Positions 9,156-17,962 of a stretch of 64,000 bases of DNA are shown one piece after another. The notes below the pieces were generated by a model. That model made no database searches. It saw nothing but the letters and a program-made list of their open reading frames with translations, and had not been told where the DNA came from. A program made the translations under genes and the position numbers. Positions within the stretch are counted from its first letter, which is position 1. Every line of letters begins with the position of its first letter. Source of the DNA: Streptomyces sp. NBC_00237 (GTDB lineage Bacteria > Actinomycetota > Actinomycetes > Streptomycetales > Streptomycetaceae); the NCBI RefSeq assembly GCF_026342435.1, contig NZ_JAPEMT010000001.1:2846501-2910500 (forward strand), given 5' to 3'.

Positions 9156-10157
9156 ATGATCCTCAAGAAGACTGCCCGTCGTGCCGCTGTCGCACTGGCG
9201 GTGCCCGCTCTGTTCCTGACCGCTGCCTGTGGGTCCGACACCAAGGACGGCAAGGACGACGGGTCGAAGACCGTGTCCGCCGAGGCCGTGGCGAAGGTTT
9301 CCGGGAAGTTCGGTGACGAGCCGAAGATCGATGTGGCGAAGGACGCGAAGGCGCCGGACAAGGTCGTCGTGAAGACGGTGTCCGAGGGCACGGGTGCCGC
9401 GGTGACGAAGACCGACATCGTGCGGCTGGACTTCGCGGGCAAGACGATGAAGGGCCAGACGCTGGGTTCGACCTGGATGAAGCAGCCGGGTGCGGACCCG
9501 AAGGCGGCGCGCATGCAGGTGGTGCAGGACATCTCGCAGCCCGGTCAGATGCTGCCGTCCAAGGTGATGGAGTCGCTGGCGGGCAAGAAGGTCGGCAGCC
9601 GGGTGGAGATCGAGGGCACGGCGAAGGCGCTCATCGGCGAGCAGCTGAACCCGCAGTCGGGGATCACTCCGCAGGACGGTCTGGTGTGGGTCGTCGACAT
9701 CGTGGGTGCGAAGACGTTCGACAAGAAGGCCGAGGCGAAGGGTGAGCAGGCGGCTCCCGCCGAGGGCATGCCCGAGGTGAAGGCGGCGGGCCAGAAGGCC
9801 GCGACGATCACCGTCCCGAAGGGTGAGAAGGCCCCGAAGGAGCTCAAGGAGCAGATCCTGATCAAGGGGTCGGGTGCCGAGGTGAAGGCCGGTGAGGGTC
9901 TGGTCGCCCAGTACACCGGTGTGAAGTGGGAGGACGGCAAGAAGTTCGACTCCTCCTGGGACCACGGCGGTGCGACGGCGTTCCCGATCGGTGTCGGCGG
10001 TGTCATTCCGGGCTGGGACAAGGGTCTGGTCGGCAAGCACGTCGGGGACCGGGTGCTGCTGAGCATTCCGGTGGACCAGGCGTACGGGAAGTCTCAGGGG
10101 CACGAGCTGGCCAAGAACAACCTGGTCTTCGTCATCGACATCGTCGGCACCGTCTGA
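9156..10157 (+). CDS. Lipoprotein FKBP-type peptidyl-prolyl isomerase, two FKBP domains
   Basis: A 333-residue predicted lipoprotein. The basic n-region and hydrophobic core end in lipobox LTAAC, with Cys25 the lipidation site. After an Asp/Lys-rich linker come a divergent FKBP-like domain (about residues 80-190) and a canonical one (about 245-333) with VAQYTGVKWEDGKKFDSSW, VIPGWDKGLVGKHVGDR and a final FVIDIVGTV strand. It probably assists folding of exported proteins at the outer face of the membrane. The first domain lacks several canonical active-site aromatics and may be a chaperone or dimerisation module. A cytosolic single-domain FKBP follows. Confidence 0.93.
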   Translation: MILKKTARRAAVALAVPALFLTAACGSDTKDGKDDGSKTVSAEAVAKVSGKFGDEPKIDVAKDAKAPDKVVVKTVSEGTGAAVTKTDIVRLDFAGKTMKGQTLGSTWMKQPGADPKAARMQVVQDISQPGQMLPSKVMESLAGKKVGSRVEIEGTAKALIGEQLNPQSGITPQDGLVWVVDIVGAKTFDKKAEAKGEQAAPAEGMPEVKAAGQKAATITVPKGEKAPKELKEQILIKGSGAEVKAGEGLVAQYTGVKWEDGKKFDSSWDHGGATAFPIGVGGVIPGWDKGLVGKHVGDRVLLSIPVDQAYGKSQGHELAKNNLVFVIDIVGTV

Positions 10158-10266
10158 CGGACGGATGTCCGTTGTCCGGCGGTCCGACGCGGCCGGGCAT
10201 GCGGCTCTCTCGGGGGCCGTGCGAGACTGTCGCGTTGTCCGACATGTGCGAAGTAGGAGCAGAGCT

Positions 10267-10641
10267 GTGAGCATCGAGAAGCCCGAGATCGACTTCCCCG
10301 AGGGTCCCGTTCCCACGGAACTTCAGATCGTGGACATCTGGGAGGGCGACGGCCCCGAGGCCAAGGCCGGTGCCTACGTCAAGGTTCACTACGTGGGCGT
10401 GGCGTTCTCGACCGGTGAGGAGTTCGACGCCTCGTGGAACCGCGGCAACCCGCTGGAGTTCCAGCTCGGTGCCGGTCAGGTCATCAAGGGCTGGGACCAG
10501 GGCGTGCAGGGCATGAAGGTCGGCGGCCGTCGTCGGCTGACCATCCCGGCGCACCTGGGCTACGGCGACCGTGGTGCGGGCGGCGGTGTGATCGCTCCGG
10601 GCGAGACGCTGATCTTCGTCTGCGACCTGGTGTCCGTCTGA
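10267..10641 (+). CDS. Cytosolic FKBP-type peptidyl-prolyl cis-trans isomerase
   Basis: A 124-residue single-domain FKBP with the full set of pocket residues: VKVHYVGVAFSTGEEFDASW, GQVIKGWDQGVQGMKVGG and HLGYGDRG. There is no signal peptide. The GTG at 10267 is preceded by AGGAGC and gives the family N-terminus (VSIEKPEIDFPEG); the longer frame upstream is not protein-like. It lies 109 nt after the lipoprotein FKBP and may be co-transcribed. Confidence 0.95.
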   Translation: MSIEKPEIDFPEGPVPTELQIVDIWEGDGPEAKAGAYVKVHYVGVAFSTGEEFDASWNRGNPLEFQLGAGQVIKGWDQGVQGMKVGGRRRLTIPAHLGYGDRGAGGGVIAPGETLIFVCDLVSV

Positions 10642-10711
10642 TCGCCGTGTTCGTACGCGGCTGAGCGCTGAGCGCGGTGGTACGCCGCCGGGCGTGTGGC
10701 GTGACGCGGTT

Positions 10712-10744
10712 CGAGGGCCTCCGCCTGGTGGGCGGGGGCCCTCG
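10712..10744 (+). terminator. Hairpin terminator after the FKBP genes
   Basis: A 14-bp stem (10712-10725 with 10731-10744; one G-U pair) and 5-nt loop TGGTG separate the FKBP genes from pafB. The remaining 135 nt to pafB presumably hold its promoter; no clear motif was seen. Confidence 0.8.
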
Positions 10745-10879
10745 TCGTGTGCCGGGGCGGGGGGCTCGCGGCCGTACCAGATGAGCCCTCGGCTTTTGCG
10801 GCGACACCCCGGGGCGGTACGGTCGACGGTCGTAGCGTCCGGATGGTTCGTGGCGCGCTTCCGGGGAGAGAGGGCGTCG

Positions 10880-11839
10880 ATGGCGATTGCCAAGGCCGAG
10901 CGTTTGATGAACCTGGCGCTGTGCCTGCTGGGGACGCGGCGCCCGCTCAGCAAGCGTGAGTTGAAGGAGTCCATCGAGGCTTACCTGGAGGCGGGCAACG
11001 AGGAGTCCTTCAACCGGATGTTCGAGCGCGACAAGGACGATCTGCGCGAGCTCGGGCTGGTCATCGACACGGTGGAGAACCTGGACGGTGACGCCGGGTA
11101 CCTGGCCCGCCGGGACAGCAACCGGCTGCCCGCGATCCAGCTCGACGCCGAGGAGGCCGCCGCGCTGGGGCTCGCCGCGAAGGTGTGGCAGCAGGCCCGG
11201 CTCGCGGGTGCGGCGTCGGGCGCGCTCCAGAAGCTGCGTGCCGCCGGGATGCCGGAGGCGGACGATCCGTACGCGACGCAGCAGCACAGTGCGCTGGAGC
11301 CGAGGATTCCGGTACACGAGGCGGCGTTCGAACCTTTGATGCTGGCGTGCCGGGACCGGCGGCCCGTGGTCTTCGACTACCGCAAGGCGACGGCGGCCCG
11401 GCCGGAGCCCCGGCAGGTGGAGCCGTGGACGCTGGAGTGCTGGCGGGGTCACTGGTACCTGGCGGGCTGGGACCGCGACCGGGGTGCGGAGCGGGTGTTC
11501 CGGCTGTCGCGGATCACCGGGAAGGTGCGTTCGCGGGCGGGGAAGTTCACCGCCGAGGTGCCGGACGTGGTGACGGTGCGCGAGACGGTGGAGAGCTGGG
11601 CGGGGGAGACCGCGACGCGCAGTGCGCTGATCAAGCTGCGTGCCGGATCCGGGTATCCGTTGCGTGCTCGGGCGACCGCGGTGCGGGAGCTGGGTGACGG
11701 GTGGGACGAGCTGGCGATTCCGTACGGTCACGGTCTGGACGCGTGGCTGGTGGAGTTCGGTCCTGACGTGGTGGTGCTGGAGCCCGCGGATCTGCGGGCG
11801 GACGTCGTGGACCGGCTGCGTGCCGTGGCCAAGGGCTGA
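10880..11839 (+). CDS. pafB: WYL-domain transcriptional regulator PafB
   Basis: A 319-residue regulator with an N-terminal winged helix-turn-helix (about residues 1-90, LLGTRRPLSKRELKESIEAY...FERDKDDLRELG) and a WYL domain (about 150-230; the segment WTLECWRGHWYLAGWD carries the motif region). In mycobacteria PafB and PafC form a heterodimer that activates the LexA-independent DNA-damage response. The ATG at 10880 follows GGGGAGAGAGGG. pafC follows after 18 nt, so the pair is an operon. It is genetically linked to the proteasome but not known to be needed for it. Confidence 0.94.
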   Translation: MAIAKAERLMNLALCLLGTRRPLSKRELKESIEAYLEAGNEESFNRMFERDKDDLRELGLVIDTVENLDGDAGYLARRDSNRLPAIQLDAEEAAALGLAAKVWQQARLAGAASGALQKLRAAGMPEADDPYATQQHSALEPRIPVHEAAFEPLMLACRDRRPVVFDYRKATAARPEPRQVEPWTLECWRGHWYLAGWDRDRGAERVFRLSRITGKVRSRAGKFTAEVPDVVTVRETVESWAGETATRSALIKLRAGSGYPLRARATAVRELGDGWDELAIPYGHGLDAWLVEFGPDVVVLEPADLRADVVDRLRAVAKG

Positions 11840-11857
11840 GGGGCGGAGCGGTTTTTC

Positions 11858-12823
11858 ATGGCGACGAACGCGATTGACCAGACGCGGCGGATGCTGTCGC
11901 TGGTGACGTATCTGCGGGAGCGGCCCGGCGCGCACATCGAGGATGTGGCGCGGGCGTTCGGGATCACGCAGGACGAGCTGATCTCGGACCTGGACGTGCT
12001 GCCGATGTGCGGGACCAGCTTCCGGGGCGGGGACCTCCTGGACATCGACACCGACGGCGAGCGCATCTGGTGGCACAACCCGGACGACGTGGCGGAGCCG
12101 CTGCGTCTCGCGGCGGACGAGGCGACGGCGTTGCTGGTGGCGGCGCGTGCGGTCTCCACGCTGCCCGGGCTGCGCGAGGGCGACCGGCAGGCTCTGTTGC
12201 GGGCGACCGCGAAGCTGGAGGCGGCGGCCGGTGAGGCGGCCGGGGCGAGTTCCCGTCTGTCGGTGACGTTCGAGTCGGAGGGCGGGGTCTTCGCGGACGT
12301 CGACCGCGCGATCTCGGAGCGGCGGCGGCTGTGGCTGCGGTACTACTCGCCTGCCCGGGACGAGCTGACCGAGCGCGAGGTGGACCCGATCCGCCTGTTC
12401 GCGGTGGGTCACACGTACATGGAGGCGTGGTGCCGTCTGTCGGAGGCGCGGCGCACCTTCCGGCTGGACCGGGTCGCCGAGATCAAGCTGCTCGACGAGC
12501 CGTCCGCGCCGCCGGAGATCGAGCTGCGGGACCTTTCGGAGGGGCTCGTGCAGCCCGCCGCGGAGGATCCGGAGGTGGTGGTCGAGGTGGGGCCCGGCGG
12601 GCGCTGGGTCGCCGAGTACTACCCGCACGACAGTGCCGAGGAGCTGCCCGACGGGGGGCTGCGGGTCACGCTGCGCACCCCCGACCCGACCTCGCTCAGG
12701 CGGTTGGCGCTGCGGTTGGGCAGGGACGGGCGGATCGTGTCGCCGGTCGGGCTCGCCGTCAGTGCCCGGGAGGCGGCGCGGGACGCGCTCACGGCGTACG
12801 ACGGGCCGGGTTCACTCGTTTAG
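11858..12823 (+). CDS. pafC: WYL-domain transcriptional regulator PafC
   Basis: A 321-residue partner of PafB with the same layout: an N-terminal helix-turn-helix (RMLSLVTYLRERPGAHIEDVARAFGI), a central region and a WYL domain (about residues 145-230, RRLWLRYYSPARDELTEREVDPIRLFAVG), then a C-terminal WCX-like extension. Single-stranded DNA has been proposed as the WYL ligand in mycobacterial PafBC. It is 18 nt downstream of pafB. Confidence 0.94.
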   Translation: MATNAIDQTRRMLSLVTYLRERPGAHIEDVARAFGITQDELISDLDVLPMCGTSFRGGDLLDIDTDGERIWWHNPDDVAEPLRLAADEATALLVAARAVSTLPGLREGDRQALLRATAKLEAAAGEAAGASSRLSVTFESEGGVFADVDRAISERRRLWLRYYSPARDELTEREVDPIRLFAVGHTYMEAWCRLSEARRTFRLDRVAEIKLLDEPSAPPEIELRDLSEGLVQPAAEDPEVVVEVGPGGRWVAEYYPHDSAEELPDGGLRVTLRTPDPTSLRRLALRLGRDGRIVSPVGLAVSAREAARDALTAYDGPGSLV

Positions 12824-12903
12824 GGAAGGTGCGGGCGGGTGCGGCCGGGCGGAGTCCGGCGGGTCCGCCCTGGTGTGACGCAACCACAGAGAAGAGCTGG
12901 GAC

Positions 12904-13167
12904 ATGTCAGTGATGTCTGGTCCTGTCAGTGCGGCCGCCCCCGTCGGGGCGGTCCTCTTCAAGGCGGCCTGCCCGCACTGCCGGGCCCGTTTCGAGCTGG
13001 ACGCGGGCGGGCTGCGCCTCGCGATCGGCGGCAGCCGCCGTACGACCTTCTACTCCTTCACCTGCCCCGAGTGCGGCGACGCGGTCCGCAAGCCGGCGGG
13101 GGAGCGGATCGTGGAACTTCTCACGCGCGGCGGTGTCCGGACGCTGCGCCTCCACTCCGCGCTCTGA
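12904..13167 (+). CDS. Small zinc-ribbon protein of unknown function
   Basis: An 87-residue protein with two CxxC pairs, CPHCRARFELDAGG and CPECGD, separated by a Gly/Arg/Thr-rich strand region. This is the layout of a zinc ribbon. There is no membrane segment. It lies between pafC and a small membrane protein gene. ATG 12904 is the likely start; an ATG nine bases later is possible. Function is unknown; I do not recognise a family beyond the zinc ribbon. Confidence 0.75.
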   Translation: MSVMSGPVSAAAPVGAVLFKAACPHCRARFELDAGGLRLAIGGSRRTTFYSFTCPECGDAVRKPAGERIVELLTRGGVRTLRLHSAL

Positions 13168-13197
13168 AGACCCGCCCGACCCCTTAGGCTCCTTCTC

Positions 13198-13395
13198 ATG
13201 TTCTGGCCCATGCTCGCCATCGCCCTCGGATTCCTCGGACTCGCCGTGCTCGGCGTGCTGGCGGTCCGGGTCTTCGTCGAAGTCCGCCGCCTCGGGCGGC
13301 AGGTCGCCGAGTCCTCGCGGCGGATCACGGTCGCGGCCGAGGATCTGGAGCGGTCGGCCGAGGGCCTGGCGCGGACCGGCGAGGCGCTGCGGTAG
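13198..13395 (+). CDS. Small single-span membrane protein
   Basis: A 65-residue protein with an N-terminal hydrophobic helix (FWPMLAIALGFLGLAVLGVLAV, about residues 2-23) followed by an amphipathic, coiled-coil-like segment rich in Arg, Glu and Ser. Similar small proteins are conserved beside tatA in streptomycetes (from memory). It could in principle be taken for a Tat component, but it lacks the TatA/B Phe-Gly hinge. Function is unknown. Confidence 0.7.
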   Translation: MFWPMLAIALGFLGLAVLGVLAVRVFVEVRRLGRQVAESSRRITVAAEDLERSAEGLARTGEALR

Positions 13396-13621
13396 AGGCC
13401 CGGGCGGTGGCGGAACCGCGTCCTCCGTGCCTGTCTGCGGGAGCGGTACGCTCAGTGACTGCGGTGCCGGGAGCGAGGCACGGGCCGCAATCCGGAGTAC
13501 GCACGGGCATTGCCCTGTGTTTACTCCGGGGGGTTACGATCGCTGACAGTACGAAGGGCCGGACACCTGTCCGGCCACACGCTCCACTCCCACCCCGCCG
13601 CCTCGGTGAGAAGGTCCCACT

Positions 13622-13912
13622 ATGTTCCGTCAGATCGGCGCCCCCGAACTGATCATCATTGCCCTGCTGATCCTGCTGCTGTTCGGTGCGAAGAAGCTTC
13701 CCGACATGGCGCGTTCGCTCGGCAAGTCCGCCCGCATCCTCAAGAGCGAGGCCAAGGCGATGAAGTCCGAGGGCGGCCAGCAGGCGAGCGCCCCCGCGGA
13801 CCCGCCGTCGAAGGACGCCAAGCCGGAGGACGACGCTCCGCGCACCATCAAGGCCGCTCCGGGGGACGTGACCTCCCGTCCGGTGACCGAGCCGACCGAC
13901 GTCAAGCGCTGA
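13622..13912 (+). CDS. tatA: Twin-arginine translocase subunit TatA
   Basis: A 96-residue pore component of the Tat export system. The short N-terminal transmembrane helix ([18 protein letters not shown]) ends in the conserved Phe-Gly hinge, followed by the amphipathic helix [19 protein letters not shown] and a charged, disordered tail. The upstream 13396-13621 gap contains a possible -10 (TACGAT, 13535-13540). tatC follows after 64 nt. No tatB-like gene is adjacent. Confidence 0.95.
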   Translation: MFRQIGAPELIIIALLILLLFGAKKLPDMARSLGKSARILKSEAKAMKSEGGQQASAPADPPSKDAKPEDDAPRTIKAAPGDVTSRPVTEPTDVKR

Positions 13913-13976
13913 CACCGGGCCGATGCGGGCAGTCCGCAAGGTGACGGCTGCCTGTTACACGAGATGAGGACGTGGG

Positions 13977-14924
13977 TTGCTCAAGTTTGCCCGCAAGCAG
14001 GTGAAGGAAAAGGATCCCGAGGGGCGGATGCCGCTCGGGGAGCACCTGCGTGAGCTTCGCAACCGGCTTGCCGTGGCGGTCCTCGCGGTCGTCGTGATCG
14101 GCATCGTCGCCCTTTTCTGGAGCAACGAGATCATCGCGTTCCTGACCGACCCGGTGCCCAAGTGCACGCCGGGCGGGATCAGGACCGGCGGTTCCTGCGC
14201 CAACCTCACCTACATGGACATCCTGTCCCCCTTCTCCACCACGGTGAAGGTCAGTTTCCTGACCGGTGTGGTCGTCTCCGCGCCGGTCTGGCTCTACCAG
14301 CTGTGGGCGTTCATCGCCCCCGGTCTGCACCGGAACGAGAAGAAGTACACGTACTGGTTCGTGGCTGTGGCGGCTCCGCTGTTCGTCGCCGGCGCGTACA
14401 CGGCGTACGTGGTGCTGCCGGTGAGCTTCAAGGTGCTGCTGGGCATCACGCCGGACGGCTTCGAGAACCTGCTGTCCCTGGACACGATCCTCGACTTCTC
14501 CGTCCGCATGGTCCTGGTCTTCGGCGTCGCCTTCGAGGTGCCGCTCGTCATGATCATGCTGAACTTCGCGAAGGTCGTCACCGGCAAGCAGATGGTCCGC
14601 TGGTGGCGGGCGGTCCTGATGGGCGTCTTCGTCTTCGGCGCGCTCGCGACCCCCTCGACCGACCCGGTCGGCATGCTGGCCCTGTCCGGGCCGATCATCG
14701 TCCTGTACTTCATCGCGGTGGGCATCGCGTTGCTCAACGACAAGCGCCGGGAGCGGAACAACCCGGACGCCCTGCTGGACGACGACGAGGCGTCCGCGCT
14801 CGACCTCACACCTGAGGCGGTGGGGGAGATCGAGCCGGTGGCCTCCGGTGGACGGCGCGCGTTGCCGGAGCAGGCGAACGGCCGCAGCCCGAAGCAGCTC
14901 AACGGTTACGACGACATCACCTGA
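13977..14924 (+). CDS. tatC: Twin-arginine translocase subunit TatC
   Basis: A 315-residue polytopic protein with six membrane spans. It carries the N-terminal cytoplasmic signature MPLGEHLRELRNRL, which binds the twin-arginine signal peptide. The start appears to be TTG at 13977 (GAGG about 10 nt upstream); the nearby GTG at 13972 is out of frame. The C-terminal 65 residues are acidic and probably disordered. It works with TatA to export folded proteins. Confidence 0.94.
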   Translation: MLKFARKQVKEKDPEGRMPLGEHLRELRNRLAVAVLAVVVIGIVALFWSNEIIAFLTDPVPKCTPGGIRTGGSCANLTYMDILSPFSTTVKVSFLTGVVVSAPVWLYQLWAFIAPGLHRNEKKYTYWFVAVAAPLFVAGAYTAYVVLPVSFKVLLGITPDGFENLLSLDTILDFSVRMVLVFGVAFEVPLVMIMLNFAKVVTGKQMVRWWRAVLMGVFVFGALATPSTDPVGMLALSGPIIVLYFIAVGIALLNDKRRERNNPDALLDDDEASALDLTPEAVGEIEPVASGGRRALPEQANGRSPKQLNGYDDIT

Positions 14925-15075
14925 CCGGGGCGCTGCCGCTGACCGCCGTGTGCGTGCCGGGGCCGTGCGGGTGCTGGTCCCGGAGGCCGTTCCCGCACGC
15001 GGCGGGCGGCCGGATTCCACGGGTGAATAAAGATCGGGCTGAGTGTCACAGGTGGCGGGTAGGCTCGAAGACAAG

Positions 15076-17898
15076 ATGACAGAGGACCTCTCACCAGCCG
15101 AGCGATACGCCGCGTCCCGGATCCGCGCCGCCGAGGACGCCACCGCGCTCGCCCCCTTCCGCGCCCTGTACGAATTCGACCTGGACCCCTTCCAGATCGA
15201 GGCATGCCAGGCGCTGGAGTCGGGCAAGGGCGTGCTGGTCGCGGCACCCACCGGCTCGGGCAAGACGATCGTCGGCGAGTTCGCCGTGCACCTCGCCCTC
15301 ACGCAGGGCGGCAAGTGCTTCTACACCACGCCCATCAAGGCGCTGTCCAACCAGAAGTACCAGGACCTCGTGAAGCGTTACGGCGCGGACAAGGTCGGGC
15401 TGCTGACGGGTGACAACAGCGTCAACGCGGACGCGCCGGTGGTCGTCATGACCACCGAGGTGCTCCGCAACATGCTCTACGCGGGCTCGCAGTCGCTGCT
15501 CGGCCTCGCGTACGTGGTCATGGACGAGGTGCACTACCTCTCCGACCGCTTCCGGGGCGCGGTGTGGGAAGAGGTGATCATTCACCTTCCGGAGTCCGTG
15601 ACGCTGGTGTCGCTGTCGGCGACCGTGTCCAACGCGGAGGAGTTCGGCGACTGGCTGGACACCGTGCGCGGCGACACCGCCGTCATCGTCTCCGAGCACC
15701 GGCCCGTGCCGCTCTGGCAGCACGTGCTGGCCGGGCGGAAGATGTACGACCTCTTCGAGGAGTCCGACGACGGGCGCGGGGGCCGCCGCGAGGTCAACCC
15801 CGATCTGCTGCGGATGGCCCGCCTGGAGAACCAGAAGACGTACAACCCGCGCGACCGCCGCAAGGGCAAGATGGTCCGCGAGGCCGACCGGGAGCGGGAG
15901 CGCCGGTCCAGGACGCGGATCTGGACGCCGAGCCGGGCCGAGGTCATCGAGCGGCTCGACTCCGCGGGTCTGCTGCCCGCGATCACGTTCATCTTCAGCC
16001 GGGCGGGCTGTGAGGCCGCCGTCCAGCAGTGCATGTACGCGGGCCTGCGGCTCAACGACGAGGACGCCCGGCAGCGGGTCCGCGAGATCGTCGAGGAGCG
16101 GACGGCTTCCATTCCCGGCGAGGACCTCCACGTACTCGGCTACTACGAGTGGCTGGAGGGCCTGGAGCGGGGCATCGCCGCGCACCACGCGGGCATGCTG
16201 CCGACCTTCAAGGAGGTCGTCGAGGAACTGTTCGTGAAGGGGCTGGTCAAGGCGGTCTTCGCGACGGAGACCCTGGCGCTCGGCATCAACATGCCCGCCA
16301 GGTCCGTCGTCCTGGAGAAGCTCGTCAAGTGGAACGGCGAGCAGCACGCCGACATCACCCCCGGCGAGTACACGCAGCTCACCGGGCGGGCCGGGCGGCG
16401 CGGCATCGACGTCGAGGGACACGCGGCGGTGCTGTGGCAGCGCGGCATGGACCCGAGCGCCCTGGCCGGGCTCGCGGGCACCCGCACGTATCCGCTGCGG
16501 TCCAGCTTCAAGCCGTCGTACAACATGGCCGTGAACCTGGTCCAGCAGTTCGGGCGGCACCGCTCGCGGGAGCTCCTGGAGACGTCGTTCGCGCAGTTCC
16601 AGGCGGACAAGTCGGTCGTCGGCATCTCGAAGCAGGTGCAGCGCAACGAAGAGGGACTTGAGGGATACGAGCAGGGCATGACCTGCCACCTCGGGGACTT
16701 CCAGGAGTACGCGGGGATGCGCCGCGACCTCAAGGACCGGGAGACGGAACTCGCCAAGCAGGGCGCTGCCCAGCGGCGGGTGGCGGCGGCCGAGTCGCTG
16801 GAGAAGCTGAGGGTCGGCGACGTCATCCACGTACCGACGGGGAAGTTCGCGGGGCTCGCCCTGGTGCTGGACCCGGGGGTTCCGGCGGGCCGCACCAACG
16901 GGCACCGGCGGGGCTTCGAGCATCACGACGGGCCGCGCCCGCTGGTGCTGACCGCCGAGCGGCAGGTCAAGCGGCTCGCGGAGATCGACTTCCCGGTGCC
17001 GGTGGAGGCGCTGGAGCGGATGCGCATCCCGAAGTCCTTCAACCCCCGCTCGCCGCAGTCGCGGCGGGACCTGGCCTCGCAGCTGCGGACCAAGGCGGGG
17101 CACATCGCGCCCGACCGGCACCGCAAGGGGCGGGCGGCGGCGGCCGACGACCGGGAGATCGCCCGGCTGCGGACGGCCCTGCGCGCCCACCCCTGCCACG
17201 GCTGCGACGAGCGCGAGGACCACGCCCGGTGGGCGGAGCGGTACTACCGGCTCCAGCGCGACACCCGGCAGCTGGAGCAGCGGATCGAGGGGCGGACGAA
17301 CACGATCGCCCGCACCTTCGACCGGATCTACGCACTGCTGACCGAGCTGGACTACCTGCGCGGCGACGAGGCGACGGAGCACGGCAAGCGGCTGGCCCGG
17401 CTGTACGGGGAGCTGGACCTGCTCGCTTCGGAGTGTCTGCGGGACGGGGTCTGGGAGGGCCTGAGCCCGGCCGAACTCGCCGCGTGCGTCTCGGCGTTGG
17501 TGTACGAGGCACGGCAGTCCGACGACGCGGTGGCGCCGAAGGTGCCCGGTGGGGCGGCCAAGGAGGCACTCGGTGAGATGGTCCGCATCTGGGGGCGCCT
17601 CGACGCCCTGGAGGAGGACCACCGGATCAACCAGACCGAGGGCGTCGGCCAGCGGGAACCCGATCTGGGGTTCGCGTGGGCGGTGTTCATGTGGGCCTCG
17701 GGCAAGGGGCTCGACGAGGTGCTGCGGGAGGCGGAGATGCCTGCCGGGGACTTCGTACGGTGGTGCAAGCAGGTGATCGACGTGCTCGGGCAGGTCGCGG
17801 CCGCGGCTCCCCGGGAGGACAGCACGGTCGGCAAGAACGCGCGCAAGGCCGTGGACGCGGTGCTGCGGGGCGTGGTGGCGTACAGCTCGGTGGGTTAG
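15076..17898 (+). CDS. helY: DEAD/DEAH-box RNA helicase of the Ski2/Mtr4 (HelY) type
   Basis: A 940-residue superfamily 2 helicase. Motif I is AAPTGSGKT, motif II DEVHYL, motif III SATVSN, and motif VI in QLTGRAGRRGID. The C-terminal half has the helical DSHCT-like region of Ski2/Mtr4 relatives and a CHGC-containing loop. It is expected to act in RNA unwinding or turnover. ATG 15076 is chosen because the family N-terminus begins MTEDLSPAERYA and a TAGGCT -10 sits 11 nt upstream, suggesting a leaderless message; GTG 15043 is an in-frame alternative giving 951 residues. Confidence 0.93.
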   Translation: MTEDLSPAERYAASRIRAAEDATALAPFRALYEFDLDPFQIEACQALESGKGVLVAAPTGSGKTIVGEFAVHLALTQGGKCFYTTPIKALSNQKYQDLVKRYGADKVGLLTGDNSVNADAPVVVMTTEVLRNMLYAGSQSLLGLAYVVMDEVHYLSDRFRGAVWEEVIIHLPESVTLVSLSATVSNAEEFGDWLDTVRGDTAVIVSEHRPVPLWQHVLAGRKMYDLFEESDDGRGGRREVNPDLLRMARLENQKTYNPRDRRKGKMVREADRERERRSRTRIWTPSRAEVIERLDSAGLLPAITFIFSRAGCEAAVQQCMYAGLRLNDEDARQRVREIVEERTASIPGEDLHVLGYYEWLEGLERGIAAHHAGMLPTFKEVVEELFVKGLVKAVFATETLALGINMPARSVVLEKLVKWNGEQHADITPGEYTQLTGRAGRRGIDVEGHAAVLWQRGMDPSALAGLAGTRTYPLRSSFKPSYNMAVNLVQQFGRHRSRELLETSFAQFQADKSVVGISKQVQRNEEGLEGYEQGMTCHLGDFQEYAGMRRDLKDRETELAKQGAAQRRVAAAESLEKLRVGDVIHVPTGKFAGLALVLDPGVPAGRTNGHRRGFEHHDGPRPLVLTAERQVKRLAEIDFPVPVEALERMRIPKSFNPRSPQSRRDLASQLRTKAGHIAPDRHRKGRAAAADDREIARLRTALRAHPCHGCDEREDHARWAERYYRLQRDTRQLEQRIEGRTNTIARTFDRIYALLTELDYLRGDEATEHGKRLARLYGELDLLASECLRDGVWEGLSPAELAACVSALVYEARQSDDAVAPKVPGGAAKEALGEMVRIWGRLDALEEDHRINQTEGVGQREPDLGFAWAVFMWASGKGLDEVLREAEMPAGDFVRWCKQVIDVLGQVAAAAPREDSTVGKNARKAVDAVLRGVVAYSSVG

Positions 17899-17927
17899 CT
17901 CGGTGGGTTAGCGCGGATCGTCGTGCG

Positions 17928-17958
17928 GGGCCCCGGTCGGGAATTCCGGCCGGGGCCC
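17928..17958. terminator. Bidirectional terminator between helY and the RluA-type gene
   Basis: A stem of 13 bp (GGGCCCCGG plus four inner pairs, one G-U) around a GAATT loop, placed between convergent stop codons at 17898 and 17963. Confidence 0.85.
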
Positions 17959-17962
17959 TCTG

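Noticed and set aside
15091..17622. 843-residue minus-strand frame opposite the helicase gene
   Set aside because: Antisense shadow; the helicase on the + strand has all SF2 motifs.
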